From the NCBI RefSeq assembly GCF_004135345.1, contig NZ_CP035495.1, positions 2,418,001 to 2,482,000 on the forward strand: a stretch of 64,000 nucleotides of DNA, given 5' to 3'. This DNA comes from Xylanimonas allomyrinae (lineage in GTDB: Bacteria; Actinomycetota; Actinomycetes; Actinomycetales; Cellulomonadaceae). The notes under the pieces are model-generated. The model was given only the letters and a program-made list of their open reading frames with translations, did no database searches and was not told the origin of the DNA. The position numbers were made by a program, and so were the translations under genes. This document shows positions 41,717 to 49,651 of the stretch, piece after piece (position 1 is the stretch's first letter; each line of letters starts with the position of its first letter).

Positions 41717-41916
41717 GTGGCGGAGTCGACGCTCCCGGCCCTACTGACACCGGCCGACCTGGTGCGACTTGGTGTCTTCCCGAGCGTGAACACGCTCTAC
41801 AAGCGGCGCACCGAGGGGAAGCCCACCCCCGAGCAACGCGGATCGGCAAGCACCTGCGCTTCACCGAGCAGGCCGTCGCTGACTTCATCGCCGAGCAGAC
41901 CGAACCGGCGGCCTGA
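41717..41916 (+). pseudogene. Excisionase-like helix-turn-helix protein, single-base frameshift
   Basis: GTG at 41717 follows GGAGG by 5 bases. The frame reads MAESTLPALLTPADLVRLGV and SVNTLYKRRTEGKPTP, then is lost. Adding one base to the C run at 41826-41830 continues RATRIGKHLRFTEQAVADFI and AEQTEPAA, stopping at 41916. The repaired protein is 66 residues, a typical MerR/Xis-type DNA-binding domain found in actinobacterial integrative elements. It would direct excision together with int. Homopolymer error is the likely cause. Confidence 0.75.
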
Positions 41917-41994
41917 CCCCAGACACAAGCGCACCCCGCGCCGATCTGCGGTCGGACGGGGTGCACGGACCCAACTGAGTAGGAGTTGAGAGCC

Positions 41995-42420
41995 TTGTCC
42001 CAGGATAGCAAGCACCACCCACACGACCCGATCGCCCGCGAGCTGCGCGACCTGCTCGACTACGAGGCCGCCGTCGAGGACGCGCTCAAGGTCGCCAACT
42101 GGCGCCCGGAGCCGATCGAGCGCCCGACGCTCACGAGCGCCGAGGTCTACGGCATCATCCGTGGCCGCCTGGTGGCGCACCTGATCGTCAAGACGCCCGA
42201 CGGACACGTGACCACGCGGCCGTACCGGAACCTCGGTGCCGCCCAGCGGGCCGAGGACCGCGCCCACCACCGCGGCTGCGCGGCGACCATCGTCATGGTG
42301 CGCCAGGACGTCGCCCCGCTCGTCGGCGGCGGCGTCTCCCACGGTGGCCGGCACGAGGTCTACCTCGACGAGCACGGCCAGTACCGCTCGAACCTGCGGG
42401 CCGAGGGCGGTGCGGCATGA
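41995..42420 (+). CDS. Element protein of unknown function
   Basis: About 141 residues. TTG at 41995 is favoured by AGGAG 9 bases upstream; a TTG at 41986 is possible. The sequence is mixed helix/strand (DPIARELRDLLDYEAAVEDA, SAEVYGIIRGRLVAHLIVKT, HRGCAATIVMVRQDVAPLVG) without signal peptide or membrane segment. I do not recognise it. It is the first of several genes coupled by 4-bp overlaps (its ATGA overlaps the next start). Confidence 0.65.
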   Translation: MSQDSKHHPHDPIARELRDLLDYEAAVEDALKVANWRPEPIERPTLTSAEVYGIIRGRLVAHLIVKTPDGHVTTRPYRNLGAAQRAEDRAHHRGCAATIVMVRQDVAPLVGGGVSHGGRHEVYLDEHGQYRSNLRAEGGAA

Positions 42421-42944
42421 GCGCGCTGACCTTCGCCGTGGGCGACCGCGTCGTCTCGACGTCGCCCTACAGCGTCGGCCGGATCGGCACGGTGCGCGGC
42501 ATTGAGGTCCACCCTGCCCGGTTCGATGACGACGGCGCGCTGTCCCTGCCGAAGCGCACGGTCGTCAGCGTCACGATGGACAGCGGCGACCACCTGGCGT
42601 TCGTCGCCGACGGTGACCAGGCCTTGCAGCTCATCGCGCTGGACCCGCTTCCCGCGCCGCTGTGCCCGCCGTGGTGCGACCGCACGCACGGGGGGTTCGA
42701 CGCCACGACGTCGCACGGCGACATCGCCGTGGAGCACGCGGCGCGGCGCGGCGACGCGACGGTTGGCGCGATGGAGTTCCTCGAACCGAACGGGGCGCGC
42801 GAGATGACCACGCTCGCGTTCGACGGCCTGAACTCGTCGGACGACTTCGTGGCATCTACCCCGGCAGAACTCGCCGCCGACCTGCGCGGGTACATCGCTG
42901 ACCTGACTGCCCTCGTGAACGTGCTCGACGGCGGTGCGTCGTGA
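42417..42944 (+). CDS. DUF6907-like element protein with CPPWC motif
   Basis: 175 residues. The N-terminal third has a KOW/SH3-like look (VGDRVVSTSPYSVGRIGTVR). A central CPPWCDRTHGGFD followed by HGDIAVEHAARRGDAT resembles the Cys-Pro-x-Trp-Cys/His cluster of DUF6907 proteins found in actinobacterial phages and integrative elements. The rest predicts helix (ELAADLRGYIADLTALVNVL). Function is unknown; metal binding through Cys/His is likely. It overlaps both neighbours by 4 bp. Confidence 0.65.
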   Translation: MSALTFAVGDRVVSTSPYSVGRIGTVRGIEVHPARFDDDGALSLPKRTVVSVTMDSGDHLAFVADGDQALQLIALDPLPAPLCPPWCDRTHGGFDATTSHGDIAVEHAARRGDATVGAMEFLEPNGAREMTTLAFDGLNSSDDFVASTPAELAADLRGYIADLTALVNVLDGGAS

Positions 42945-43087
42945 TCCTCGACGGCGACCGCGTGCAGCTCGACGCCGATGGGCGTCAGGGCGTTGTCCTG
43001 TGGCGGTACGTGACCTTGATCGTCCGTCTCGACGACGGCGCCACGGTCACGGTCTCCCAGACCGACGTGACGGAAGCCCCGTGCTGA
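42941..43087 (+). CDS. Small element protein (48 residues)
   Basis: GTG at 42941 overlaps the previous stop (GTGA). The frame reads MILDGDRVQLDADGRQGVVL, then WRYVTLIVRLDDGATVTVSQ, a compact all-beta protein resembling a KOW/SH3-like domain also suggested at the start of the previous gene. It ends at 43087, overlapping the prim-pol start by 7 bp. Coupling on both sides supports it being real. Function unknown. Confidence 0.6.
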   Translation: MILDGDRVQLDADGRQGVVLWRYVTLIVRLDDGATVTVSQTDVTEAPC

Positions 43088-43830
43088 ACTCCGCTCTCGA
43101 CCTGGCAGCCCAGGGCTGGGCCGTGCTCCCGTGCCGCGAGGCCGGGAGCACGGCCAAGGCCCCGTACCTACGCCACGGGTTCCACGAGGCGTCCCGCGAC
43201 CCTGGCGTGATCCGGGCGTGGTGGGAGCGCTGGCCGCACGCGATGATCGGCGCCCCGGTGCCCGAGACGCTGCTCGTGCTCGACGTCGACCCGCGCAACG
43301 GCGGGTCGCGCACCGAGCTGGAGGACGTGCTCGGCCCGCTGCCCCACACGCTCACGGTCACCTCGGGCCGTGGCGACGGCGGGCAGCACCTGTACTTCCT
43401 GCGCCCGGTCGGGCAGGTGGTCTCTGCCCGCCTGCCCGCCGGGATCGACCTCAAGGTGTCCGGGTACTGCATCGTGCCGCCGTCCCTGCACCCGGCCACC
43501 GGGCGCCCGTACGTGTGGAACGACGCCCTGCCCGTGGCGCTGCCGGCGCGCGCGCTGGCCGCCCTACGCCCGGCGCCCCGGCCTCGACCACGGCCGTCAC
43601 GGCCGGGGTCGGCGGACCGCTTCGCCGGGCTGGTGCGGGCGGTCGGGTCGGCCAGTGTCGGCGGGCGTAACGCAGCACTGTTCTGGGCCGCGTGCCGCGC
43701 GGTCGACGAGGACGCCCCGGAACAGGTCTTCGACGACCTCGCCGCGGCGGCCCTGTCGGCCGGGCTGACCGAGCGCGAGGCCCACCGCACGATCGACTCC
43801 GCCCGGCGGAGGAAGGAGCTGGCATCTTGA
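43081..43830 (+). CDS. Bifunctional DNA primase/polymerase (prim-pol domain)
   Basis: 249 residues from GTG at 43081. The N-terminus LDLAAQGWAVLPCREAGSTA, the catalytic acidic pair in LLVLDVDPRNGG and the region TVTSGRGDGGQHLYFLRPVG match AEP-type prim-pols of mobile elements (PF09250). The C-terminal part (VGGRNAALFWAACRAVDEDA) is a helical PriCT-like region. It probably primes and replicates the excised element together with the DUF3631 ATPase that follows with a 4-bp overlap. Confidence 0.88.
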   Translation: MLNSALDLAAQGWAVLPCREAGSTAKAPYLRHGFHEASRDPGVIRAWWERWPHAMIGAPVPETLLVLDVDPRNGGSRTELEDVLGPLPHTLTVTSGRGDGGQHLYFLRPVGQVVSARLPAGIDLKVSGYCIVPPSLHPATGRPYVWNDALPVALPARALAALRPAPRPRPRPSRPGSADRFAGLVRAVGSASVGGRNAALFWAACRAVDEDAPEQVFDDLAAAALSAGLTEREAHRTIDSARRRKELAS

Positions 43831-45022
43831 GCCAGAGCAAGCGCCCGAGCGTGCCCGGGTTCGCGACCCTCACCCCGGCCCGGGTTCCCGCGGTCCCCGC
43901 ACCCGTGAGGCTCGACGGCGACGCCCTGCTTGAGCGCGTGTTCGACGTCATCGCCCGGTACACCGTGCAGCCGTCCGCGCACGCTTACGTCGCGCTCGCG
44001 CTGTACGCGGCGTACACCCACGCCGCCGGCGTCTTCGACTACGCGCCGCGCCTGCTGCTGACCAGCGCCGAGAAACGCTCGGGCAAGACCCGCACGATGG
44101 AGGTCGTCGGGAACCTGTGCCACGCCCCGCTGTTCGCCGCCAACGCCACGGTCGCCGCCCTGTTCCGGTCCCTGGACACCCCGCGCACCGTCCTGTTCGA
44201 CGAGGCCGACACGATCTTCGGCACCAAGATCAAGGCCGAGCAGAACGAAGACCTGCGCGGGCTGATCAACGCCGGGTTCCAGCGCGGCACCCCCGTCCTG
44301 CGCACCGTCGGCCCGAACCACACCCCACCGAGTTCCACACCTTCGCCCCCGTGGTCATGGCCGCGATCGGACGCCTGCCCGACACGATCACCGACCGCGC
44401 CGTGAACATCCGCCTGCGCCGCCGCAAGCCGTCCGAGACCGTGCACCCGTTCCGCCAGTCCCGAGACATGCCCGACCTGCACGCGCTGCGCGACGACCTG
44501 GCCGCATGGGTCGGCGAGCACGCCGACAAGCTGCGCGACGCGCACCCCGACACCCCGCTCGAGGACCGCGCCGCCGACCTGTGGGAACCCCTGCTCGCCG
44601 TCGCCGACCTCGCGGGCGGAGGCTGGCCCACCCTGGCACGCCAAGCCGCCGTCGCGCTGTCCCACGAGGCCGCCAAGGCCGACTCCGACCACTCCGACGG
44701 ACACGAGCTGCTGGTCGACTGCCGCGACCTGTTCCACGCCCTGCTGCGAGCAGACTTCGTGCCCACCGAGACGCTGCTCGCCGCGCTCAAGGCGATCCCC
44801 GACTCCCGCTGGGCCGAGGACGGGCTCACCGGCCGACGCCTCGCCGCGATGCTCAAGCCCTACGCGATCGAACCTGTCCGCGACCCGTCCGGCACCAAGC
44901 GCGGATACAAGCGCGTGCGCTTCGACGACGCCTTCGACCGCTACCTCTCCGACCCCGTCGCCCCCACCGCACCCGACCTTCCGTCAGAACCGTCAGACGT
45001 GTCAGAACCCCAGCAACCCTAG
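43827..45022 (+). pseudogene. DUF3631 ATPase/helicase-like protein, single-base frameshift
   Basis: TTG at 43827 (TTGA overlap, GGAAGGAG upstream) opens a frame with a Walker A-like LLTSAEKRSGKTRTMEVV and Walker B RTVLFDEADTIFG. It is lost after TVGPNHTP. Adding one base to the C run at 44323-44326 continues TEFHTFAPVVMAAIGRLPDT, RAVNIRLRRRKPSE and a helical DUF3631 C-terminus ending at 45022 (about 398 residues). The pair prim-pol/DUF3631 is typical of actinobacterial satellites. A homopolymer error is the likely cause. Confidence 0.82.
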
Positions 45023-45176
45023 GGAAAACGGCCTGACGCTTCCCTGACGCTTCCGACACGACCCGTCAAACCGTCAGCGAACCGTCAGACCTCAAACCGT
45101 TGAAAACACAGCACTTCTGACGCATCTGACGCTTCTGACACAACCCACGACGCAACACCGAAACGGAGACCCCGAG
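45023..45176. repeat. Iterated TGACGC/GTCAG sequences in the element
   Basis: At least eight copies of TGACG(C/A) or CCGTCAG occur in about 150 bp (for example CTGACGCTTCC, CCGTCAAACCGTCAGCGAAC, TGACGCATCTGACGCTTCTG). Iterons next to replication genes are typical replication-initiator or origin sites; no function can be shown from sequence alone. Confidence 0.55.
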
Positions 45177-45536
45177 ATGACCACCGAGAACCTGCCCGAA
45201 CAACTGCTCGTGACCGACACCGCCGGACTCCCGATCGCGTTCGTCGACGTCGACACCGTCCAGAGCCAGGCCATCCGGCTCGCCTACGACATGGCCGAGG
45301 CATGCCACGACCCCGACGCCCTCGACGACGTCGCCGCCCGGCACCTGACCGAGGCCGGGACCGACGCCTTCGGGTACGTCGCCGCCGCCGCGCTGCGCAT
45401 GCTCGCCCGCCACGTCCTCGACCCCGTCCTCGACGTGACCGACGCCCTGCACGACCACGGCCGCGGACCCCTCCAACACGACCTGCGCGCCGGGCTCGCC
45501 GACGCCGCCCGCAACGCCCGGCAGGATCTCTCGTGA
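45177..45536 (+). CDS. Element protein of unknown function
   Basis: 119 residues, acidic. ATG at 45177 with GGAGA upstream. The sequence has a beta-strand start (LLVTDTAGLPIAFVDVDTVQ) and a helical C-terminal two-thirds (AIRLAYDMAEACHDPDALDD, LRMLARHVLDPVLDVTDALH). No signal peptide or membrane segment. I do not recognise it. The 154 bp before it contain repeated GTCAG/CTGAC sequences (TGACGCTTCTGACAC-type), possibly further repressor or replication sites. Overlaps the next gene by 4 bp. Confidence 0.6.
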   Translation: MTTENLPEQLLVTDTAGLPIAFVDVDTVQSQAIRLAYDMAEACHDPDALDDVAARHLTEAGTDAFGYVAAAALRMLARHVLDPVLDVTDALHDHGRGPLQHDLRAGLADAARNARQDLS

Positions 45537-45745
45537 GCCGCGACGGCCTGCTCGACGACGCTCTTGCGCTGGTGCGAGCAGCCGGGTCTGACAGGGAGGG
45601 GTTCGCCGCCCTGGTGAACGGGACCGACTGCGTCGAGCACCACGGGCTGATCGTCCGGCTGTGCCAGATGGTGCGTATCTCCGCGCGCGACGATCTGGAG
45701 TACCTGGCCGAGTACGTCGAAGCGATGCAGGAGCGCGGCCTGTGA
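45533..45745 (+). CDS. Small helical element protein
   Basis: 70 residues from GTG at 45533 (GTGA overlap): MSRDGLLDDALALVRAAGSD, then HHGLIVRLCQMVRISARDDL. Entirely helical and acidic by eye. Coupled on both sides by 4-bp overlaps, which supports expression. Family unknown. Confidence 0.55.
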   Translation: MSRDGLLDDALALVRAAGSDREGFAALVNGTDCVEHHGLIVRLCQMVRISARDDLEYLAEYVEAMQERGL

Positions 45746-45930
45746 ACACCTGGGGTTGGTGGCGGCTGCGAACCCAACCGGACGACACCGGAGAGCTCAA
45801 CGACCCGGACGAGACGCGCACGGAGCGCCTGACGACTCGCCGGGACATTACCGGAGAGACCGAAGCCGTTTGGGCGACGCCGGCCGCTGCGGGTCAGTGG
45901 GACGCCCGCACGTGGAGAGAGCGCCCGTGA
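45742..45930 (+). CDS. Small Trp-rich element protein
   Basis: 62 residues from GTG at 45742, overlapping the previous stop by 4 bp. MNTWGWWRLRTQPDDTGELN and WATPAAAGQWDARTWRERP give six Trp in 62 residues, unusual. No membrane segment or signal. Family unknown; the overlap with the preceding gene is the main support. Confidence 0.5.
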   Translation: MNTWGWWRLRTQPDDTGELNDPDETRTERLTTRRDITGETEAVWATPAAAGQWDARTWRERP

Positions 45931-46244
45931 CAGGCGTCTTGTCGGTCTTGTCCGGTAGAATGCAGGCAGCGGTGAGCGACAAGTTCCCGGCCAAGAACGA
46001 GGAGCCCGACGGGCCAAGTTCGAGGAGCCGGATCGAGGATCGCGCAACGACAGGAGCCGGGTCCGCCTGGTCCCGAATCGCAGGAACGAACGGCCAGCGG
46101 TCATACCGTGCGCCACCAACGGTGTTGGTGCACTGGGTCACCCCGTCCGTCGCTACGTCCGCGACAACCCTCACCCGCAGGCACGCGGCGACGCGCCCCC
46201 TTCCGGCGCCACGCCAGCGCGTGCCATTCGCAAGGAGAACCACC
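45931..46244. other. 314-bp region before the capsid gene, no confident gene
   Basis: A TAGAAT -10-like hexamer at 45956-45961 lies at the left side, without a good -35. The capsid reading frame is open back through this stretch (including KFPAKNEEPDG), so an N-terminal extension cannot be ruled out, but the ribosome site at 46233 favours GTG 46245. No RNA structure was recognised. Confidence 0.4.
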
Positions 46245-47423
46245 GTGAAGATCAACACCAAGGCCGGACGAGACGCCGCGCTGAAGACAGCACAACGGAT
46301 CGTCGACGGCGCCAAGGCCGCGAACCGCGACCTGACAGAGACCGAGACCGCCACGATCGAGCAGACCGTCGCGGACGTGAAGGCGTTCGACGAGCACGAG
46401 GTCAGTGCCGAGCAGCAGGAGCGATACCGGAAGGGAGCAGAGCTGCTGGCGTACTTCGCCAACGACGACCGCCCACCGGGCGAGAAGTCCGGCGCGCACC
46501 TGTCGCTCAAGCGCCTCGCAGACGACCTGACGGCAGGCATGGCGGGCTACTCCGGCAGGGTCAGTCCGGGGATCAAAGGCCTGGTGCCCGCCGGAGAGAC
46601 CGTCATCCCGATCCCGCTGGTGAACACGACGCCCATCCCCGGGGCGGCAAGCCTGGAGACCCCGCCCCGCCTGGTCGACGTCCTGCCCGTCGAGGTGCGG
46701 CAGGCGCCGGTCTACTCGGTCCTGAAGCAGACCGTCGTGCCGAGTGCCGGCGCTGCGAGCGTGGTCGCTCCCGGCGACGTGAAGCCGACCAAGAAGCTCG
46801 GGGTCGAGCGCGTCGACTCCCGGTTGCGCGTGCTCGCCGTGCTCTCTGAACCTCAGGACAAGTACCTCCTGGAGGACGCCCAGAACCTGCGCACCTGGGT
46901 TGGTTCCGAACTCGCCGAGGAGATCCAGTCAGCCCTTGAGGCTGAGGTGCTGACCGGCGACGGCACCGGCGAACACTTCACCGGGCTGGCGAACACCTCG
47001 GGCGTGCAGACCCAGGCGTTCGTGCGCGATCCTCTCGTGACGGTGCAGTACGGCCTGTCGAAGCTCGCGAACCTCGGTATCGCACCCTCGTTCGTCGCGC
47101 TGTCCGCTGCGGACTGGCTCGCCATCCAGACCACCCGCAACGCCTCGGGCACGTTCGACGTCGGCGGCCCCATCGACAGCACGAACCAGACCGCGTGGGG
47201 CACCCGCGTCGTCGTCGTCCCTGGCCTGGCCGAGGGCGTTGGGTACGTCGTGGGAGCCGAGTCCTTGACGCTGTCCACCGACAACCATGGGGTGCGGGCC
47301 GAGTGGGGAAACCCTGGCGACACCTTCACGCGGAACCAGGTCGTCGCCCGCGTCGAGGGACGGTTCAACCTCGACGTCATGCGACCGCACGGCATCGTCA
47401 AACTCTCGCTCGCCGAGAGCTGA
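46245..47423 (+). CDS. HK97-fold phage major capsid protein
   Basis: 392 residues from GTG at 46245 (AAGGAG 7 bases upstream). The N-terminal 100 residues are a helical, charged scaffold-like delta domain (RDAALKTAQRIVDGAKAANR, ETETATIEQTVADVKAFDEH). The HK97 core follows: VIPIPLVNTTPIPGAASLET, LSEPQDKYLLEDAQNLRTWV, ELAEEIQSALEAEVLTGDGT, FVALSAADWLAIQTTRNASG, WGTRVVVVPGLAEGVGYVVG and FTRNQVVARVEGRFNLDVMR. A shell could form, but the protease, portal and terminase needed for a normal phage head are not in the element. Confidence 0.88.
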   Translation: MKINTKAGRDAALKTAQRIVDGAKAANRDLTETETATIEQTVADVKAFDEHEVSAEQQERYRKGAELLAYFANDDRPPGEKSGAHLSLKRLADDLTAGMAGYSGRVSPGIKGLVPAGETVIPIPLVNTTPIPGAASLETPPRLVDVLPVEVRQAPVYSVLKQTVVPSAGAASVVAPGDVKPTKKLGVERVDSRLRVLAVLSEPQDKYLLEDAQNLRTWVGSELAEEIQSALEAEVLTGDGTGEHFTGLANTSGVQTQAFVRDPLVTVQYGLSKLANLGIAPSFVALSAADWLAIQTTRNASGTFDVGGPIDSTNQTAWGTRVVVVPGLAEGVGYVVGAESLTLSTDNHGVRAEWGNPGDTFTRNQVVARVEGRFNLDVMRPHGIVKLSLAES

Positions 47424-47564
47424 CCCCGAACCGGCGTCAACCACGCCTGCCCTCACGCCTGAGCGGACCAGGCATGATCTGCCCGAGGGACCGGGAACGG
47501 ATGGTCGGACAGCACCGTCGGTAAGCGCTCCGCCGCCGACAGCCAAGACCTGACCAGCGCCACC

Positions 47565-47601
47565 AGGCCCGGCCGCAGCGAACCAACGCGCGGCCGGGCC
47601 T
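47565..47601 (+). terminator. Terminator after the capsid gene
   Basis: AGGCCCGGCCGC (47565-47576) pairs perfectly with GCGGCCGGGCCT (47590-47601) over a 13-base loop. Confidence 0.75.
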
Positions 47602-47787
47602 CGCTGTCGCCCGAGGGGGTTCGGATCGCCAGACCTCGCCTCGTCGGCCGGGTCCGCCGGCAGTGGTCCGTCTCTCTCCGAGGTTGCCGAAGGGGGGTCG
47701 CGCGCGCGAGGCAGACGACCCTAGATCGCCCCTACCAGAGCGATCTTGCTGCCCGTCCTGCGGCCCGTGTGAAGCAATGAAACGCCC

Positions 47788-47822
47788 GCTCCATGTCCAC
47801 GACCCAACGCTTACCCAGCGGA
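47788..47822. repeat. Candidate integrase arm-site repeats, right end
   Basis: 47788-47806 matches 39820-39838 with one mismatch. CCCAACGCT (47803-47811) and CCCAGCGGA (47814-47822) repeat the left-end 9-mers in swapped order. They lie 116 bp inside attR. Confidence 0.6.
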
Positions 47823-47938
47823 TTCAACGGCGAACGACGGTTGACGACGGTTTCCGACAGAGCGCCAAAACACCGCCTGACCTGGCCCGGAGCAGCGCCG
47901 GGAACCCAACGGGTATGCGACGATATCGACTGTCCCCG

Positions 47939-47976
47939 AATCCGCGGGTCCAGGGTTCGAGCCCCTGCCGGGGCAC
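47939..47976. other. attR core (38 bp, displaced tRNA-Lys 3' end)
   Basis: Identical to 39739-39776. After GGGGCAC the sequence continues TCATG rather than CA, so the original chromosomal tRNA gene lacked an encoded CCA. No 5' half is present, so this is not a second tRNA gene. Confidence 0.92.
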
Positions 47977-47994
47977 TCATGCTCTCCCCGCGCC

Positions 47995-48576
47995 CTAGGT
48001 GCGGTGCAGCCACCCGGTCAGGCGTGCCGTGACCCACGGCAGCACCCAGAACGACATGATCGGGGTCAGCACCAGCGTCGAGACGAGCACGCGCACGGGC
48101 AGCGGCCAGCCGCCCGACGCCGGGACGGCCGACCCGAGCAGCCAGGTGAACATGAGGTTGACGGGGAAGAACCCGAGCCAGATCACGACGGCCTGCTTCC
48201 ATCGCGGTGGCGGAGGCAGCAGCGGCGGGCCGGCGTTCTCGTCCTGGCGTGAGGGTGCGTCGAACCAGCCCTCGATGCCGGTGCGTCGTTCGACGCGCCG
48301 TTCCTCGACGAGTCCGGCGCCGCGGGCGAGCCAGGCCGCGCGTTCGCCGGACGCCTCCCAGGCGGCGAGCCGTTCGGCGTCGGCGAAGCGGTACAGCATG
48401 TACCAGTCGCGTGATCCTTCGGCCCCGCGCAGCCAGCCCGAGCCGAGGAACCCGTCCCACCGGTTGGCGAGGTTGACTCCTTCCTGGACCCACACGGTGA
48501 CGGCGGGCACGCGGTCGGGGCTGACGACGCGGTGGATCGACACGGTGACGGGCTGCGGGCGGTCCGGCGTGCTCAT
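47995..48576 (-). CDS. ABM-domain (antibiotic biosynthesis monooxygenase-like) membrane protein
   Basis: 193 residues from ATG at 48576. The N-terminal dimeric alpha/beta-barrel half (VTVSIHRVVSPDRVPAVTVW, WDGFLGSGWLRGAEGSRDWY, YRFADAERLAAWEASGERAA) resembles ABM domains. Two membrane spans follow (AVVIWLGFFPVNLMFTWLLG and VLVSTLVLTPIMSFWVLPWV). This fused form is common in bacteria and its reaction is unknown. Before element insertion it would have directly followed tRNA-Lys. Confidence 0.82.
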   Translation of the reverse strand: MSTPDRPQPVTVSIHRVVSPDRVPAVTVWVQEGVNLANRWDGFLGSGWLRGAEGSRDWYMLYRFADAERLAAWEASGERAAWLARGAGLVEERRVERRTGIEGWFDAPSRQDENAGPPLLPPPPRWKQAVVIWLGFFPVNLMFTWLLGSAVPASGGWPLPVRVLVSTLVLTPIMSFWVLPWVTARLTGWLHRT

Positions 48577-48662
48577 GGCGGCAGTCAACACCGCCACGGT
48601 CCGGCCGCCCAGCGTGCGGCTCGCGCGCTGCGCGTCCCGCGTCGCGGTGTGAGGATGTTCCG

Positions 48663-49451
48663 GTGGCTCCCGCCGTGACTCCCCCACACGTCTCCCCGCG
48701 CGTCTCCCCGCCTGTCCCGCTGGTCGTCGCGCACCGTGGCAACAGCACCGTCGCGCCGCAGAACACGCTCGCGGCCTTCGAGGCGGCGTGGCGCGCGGAC
48801 GCGGCGATGATCGAGTGCGACATCCAGGTCGCGGCCGACGGCGGCATCGTCGTCATCCACGACGACTCGGTGGACGCGACGACGGACGGGCGCGGCGACG
48901 TCGGCGCGCTGTCGCTCACGGACCTGCGCGCGCTCGACGCGGGCGCGTGGTTCGCGCCGCCGTTCGCCGGCCAGCGCATCCCGACGCTCGGCGAGCTGCT
49001 CACGTTCCTGGACGACCGCCCGGGCACGGACCTGCTGCTCGAGCTCAAGGGGGTGTGGTCGGTCGAGGACGCCGCGCGCGTCGCCTCGGCGGTCGACGCC
49101 GCACGCCTGGGCCCGCGCACGATCGTGCAGTCGTTCTGGCCCGAGACCGTCGCCGCGCTGCGTGACGCCGCCGGGCATCTGCGGCGCGGCTGGCTCATCG
49201 AGCGTCGGCACGAACCGCTCACGGAGATCTGCGCCCAGCTCGGTGTCATGACGTGCAACCCGTCGGTGGAGCTCGTCCTGGAGGACGACGGCCTGGTGCC
49301 GCTGCTGCACGAGGCCGGCGTGCAGGTGATGGTCTGGACGGCCGACGACGTCGCGCAGTGGGAGGCGCTGACCGCGGCCGGGGTCGATGCGATCATCACC
49401 GACCGCCCGGACCGCCTCGCGGGGTGGCTCGCGGGCCGGTTCCCTGCCTGA
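48663..49451 (+). CDS. Glycerophosphodiester phosphodiesterase (GDPD)
   Basis: 262 residues from GTG at 48663. GDPD motifs are present: LVVAHRGNSTVAPQNTLAAF (HRG with Asn-Thr), AAMIECDIQVAADGGIVVIH with the metal-binding ExD and the second catalytic His in VIHDDSVDATTDG, LLLELKGVWS and VMVWTADDVAQWEALTAAGV plus IITDRPD. It hydrolyses glycerophosphodiesters to glycerol 3-phosphate and an alcohol. The N-terminal 20 residues are Pro-rich with no signal, so it is likely cytoplasmic. Single gene, divergent from the ABM gene. Confidence 0.9.
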   Translation: MAPAVTPPHVSPRVSPPVPLVVAHRGNSTVAPQNTLAAFEAAWRADAAMIECDIQVAADGGIVVIHDDSVDATTDGRGDVGALSLTDLRALDAGAWFAPPFAGQRIPTLGELLTFLDDRPGTDLLLELKGVWSVEDAARVASAVDAARLGPRTIVQSFWPETVAALRDAAGHLRRGWLIERRHEPLTEICAQLGVMTCNPSVELVLEDDGLVPLLHEAGVQVMVWTADDVAQWEALTAAGVDAIITDRPDRLAGWLAGRFPA

Positions 49452-49651
49452 CCCGGCGCCCCGCCACCCCTCGCGCAGCCTCCCGGTGTGACGCCACGGC
49501 GCCACCCGCACGATCAGCGTGCGCCACCCGCGTGTTGCTCGCGGCCACTCATGCACGCCTTCCGCTCTCCCCTAGGCGGCCTCAGGACTCCCCTCGGTGA
49601 CGGTTCCCGGTGGTTTGGTCAGACCACCCACGCCACCACCGAGGAGCATCC

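Larger units (their letters stand above)
47424..47938. other. 515-bp non-coding right end of the element
   Basis: Contains the capsid terminator (47565-47601) and the arm-type repeats (47788-47822). Reading frames here are short and Arg/Pro-rich. The stretch 47640-47760 shows nothing recognisable. Could hold packaging or excision sites. Confidence 0.6.
39739..47976. mobile_element. 8.2-kb tRNA-Lys-integrated satellite-like element with capsid gene
   Basis: Bounded by the 38-bp direct repeats (unit length 8200 bp). The left edge has int and an XRE repressor on the minus strand; a divergent rightward operon carries an excisionase-like HTH gene, unknowns, a DUF6907-like protein, a prim-pol, a DUF3631 ATPase, three small genes and an HK97-type major capsid protein. 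No terminase, portal, protease, tail or lysis gene is present, so it is not a complete phage. Replication genes plus a lone capsid gene fit a phage satellite or a defective element that could use a helper. Confidence 0.9.

Noticed and set aside
45756-46244. N-terminal extension of the capsid protein
   Set aside because: The frame is open only because of base composition; a good ribosome site precedes GTG 46245 and the extension is Arg/Pro-rich. Left as uncertain in the gap entry.
46245-47423. Capsid gene as an encapsulin
   Set aside because: It has the N-terminal helical region of phage capsids, lies in an integrase-bounded element and has no cargo gene such as a peroxidase or ferritin-like protein.
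47939-47976. Second tRNA-Lys gene at the right end of the element
   Set aside because: Only the 3' 38 bases are present, without D arm or 5' acceptor strand; it is attR.
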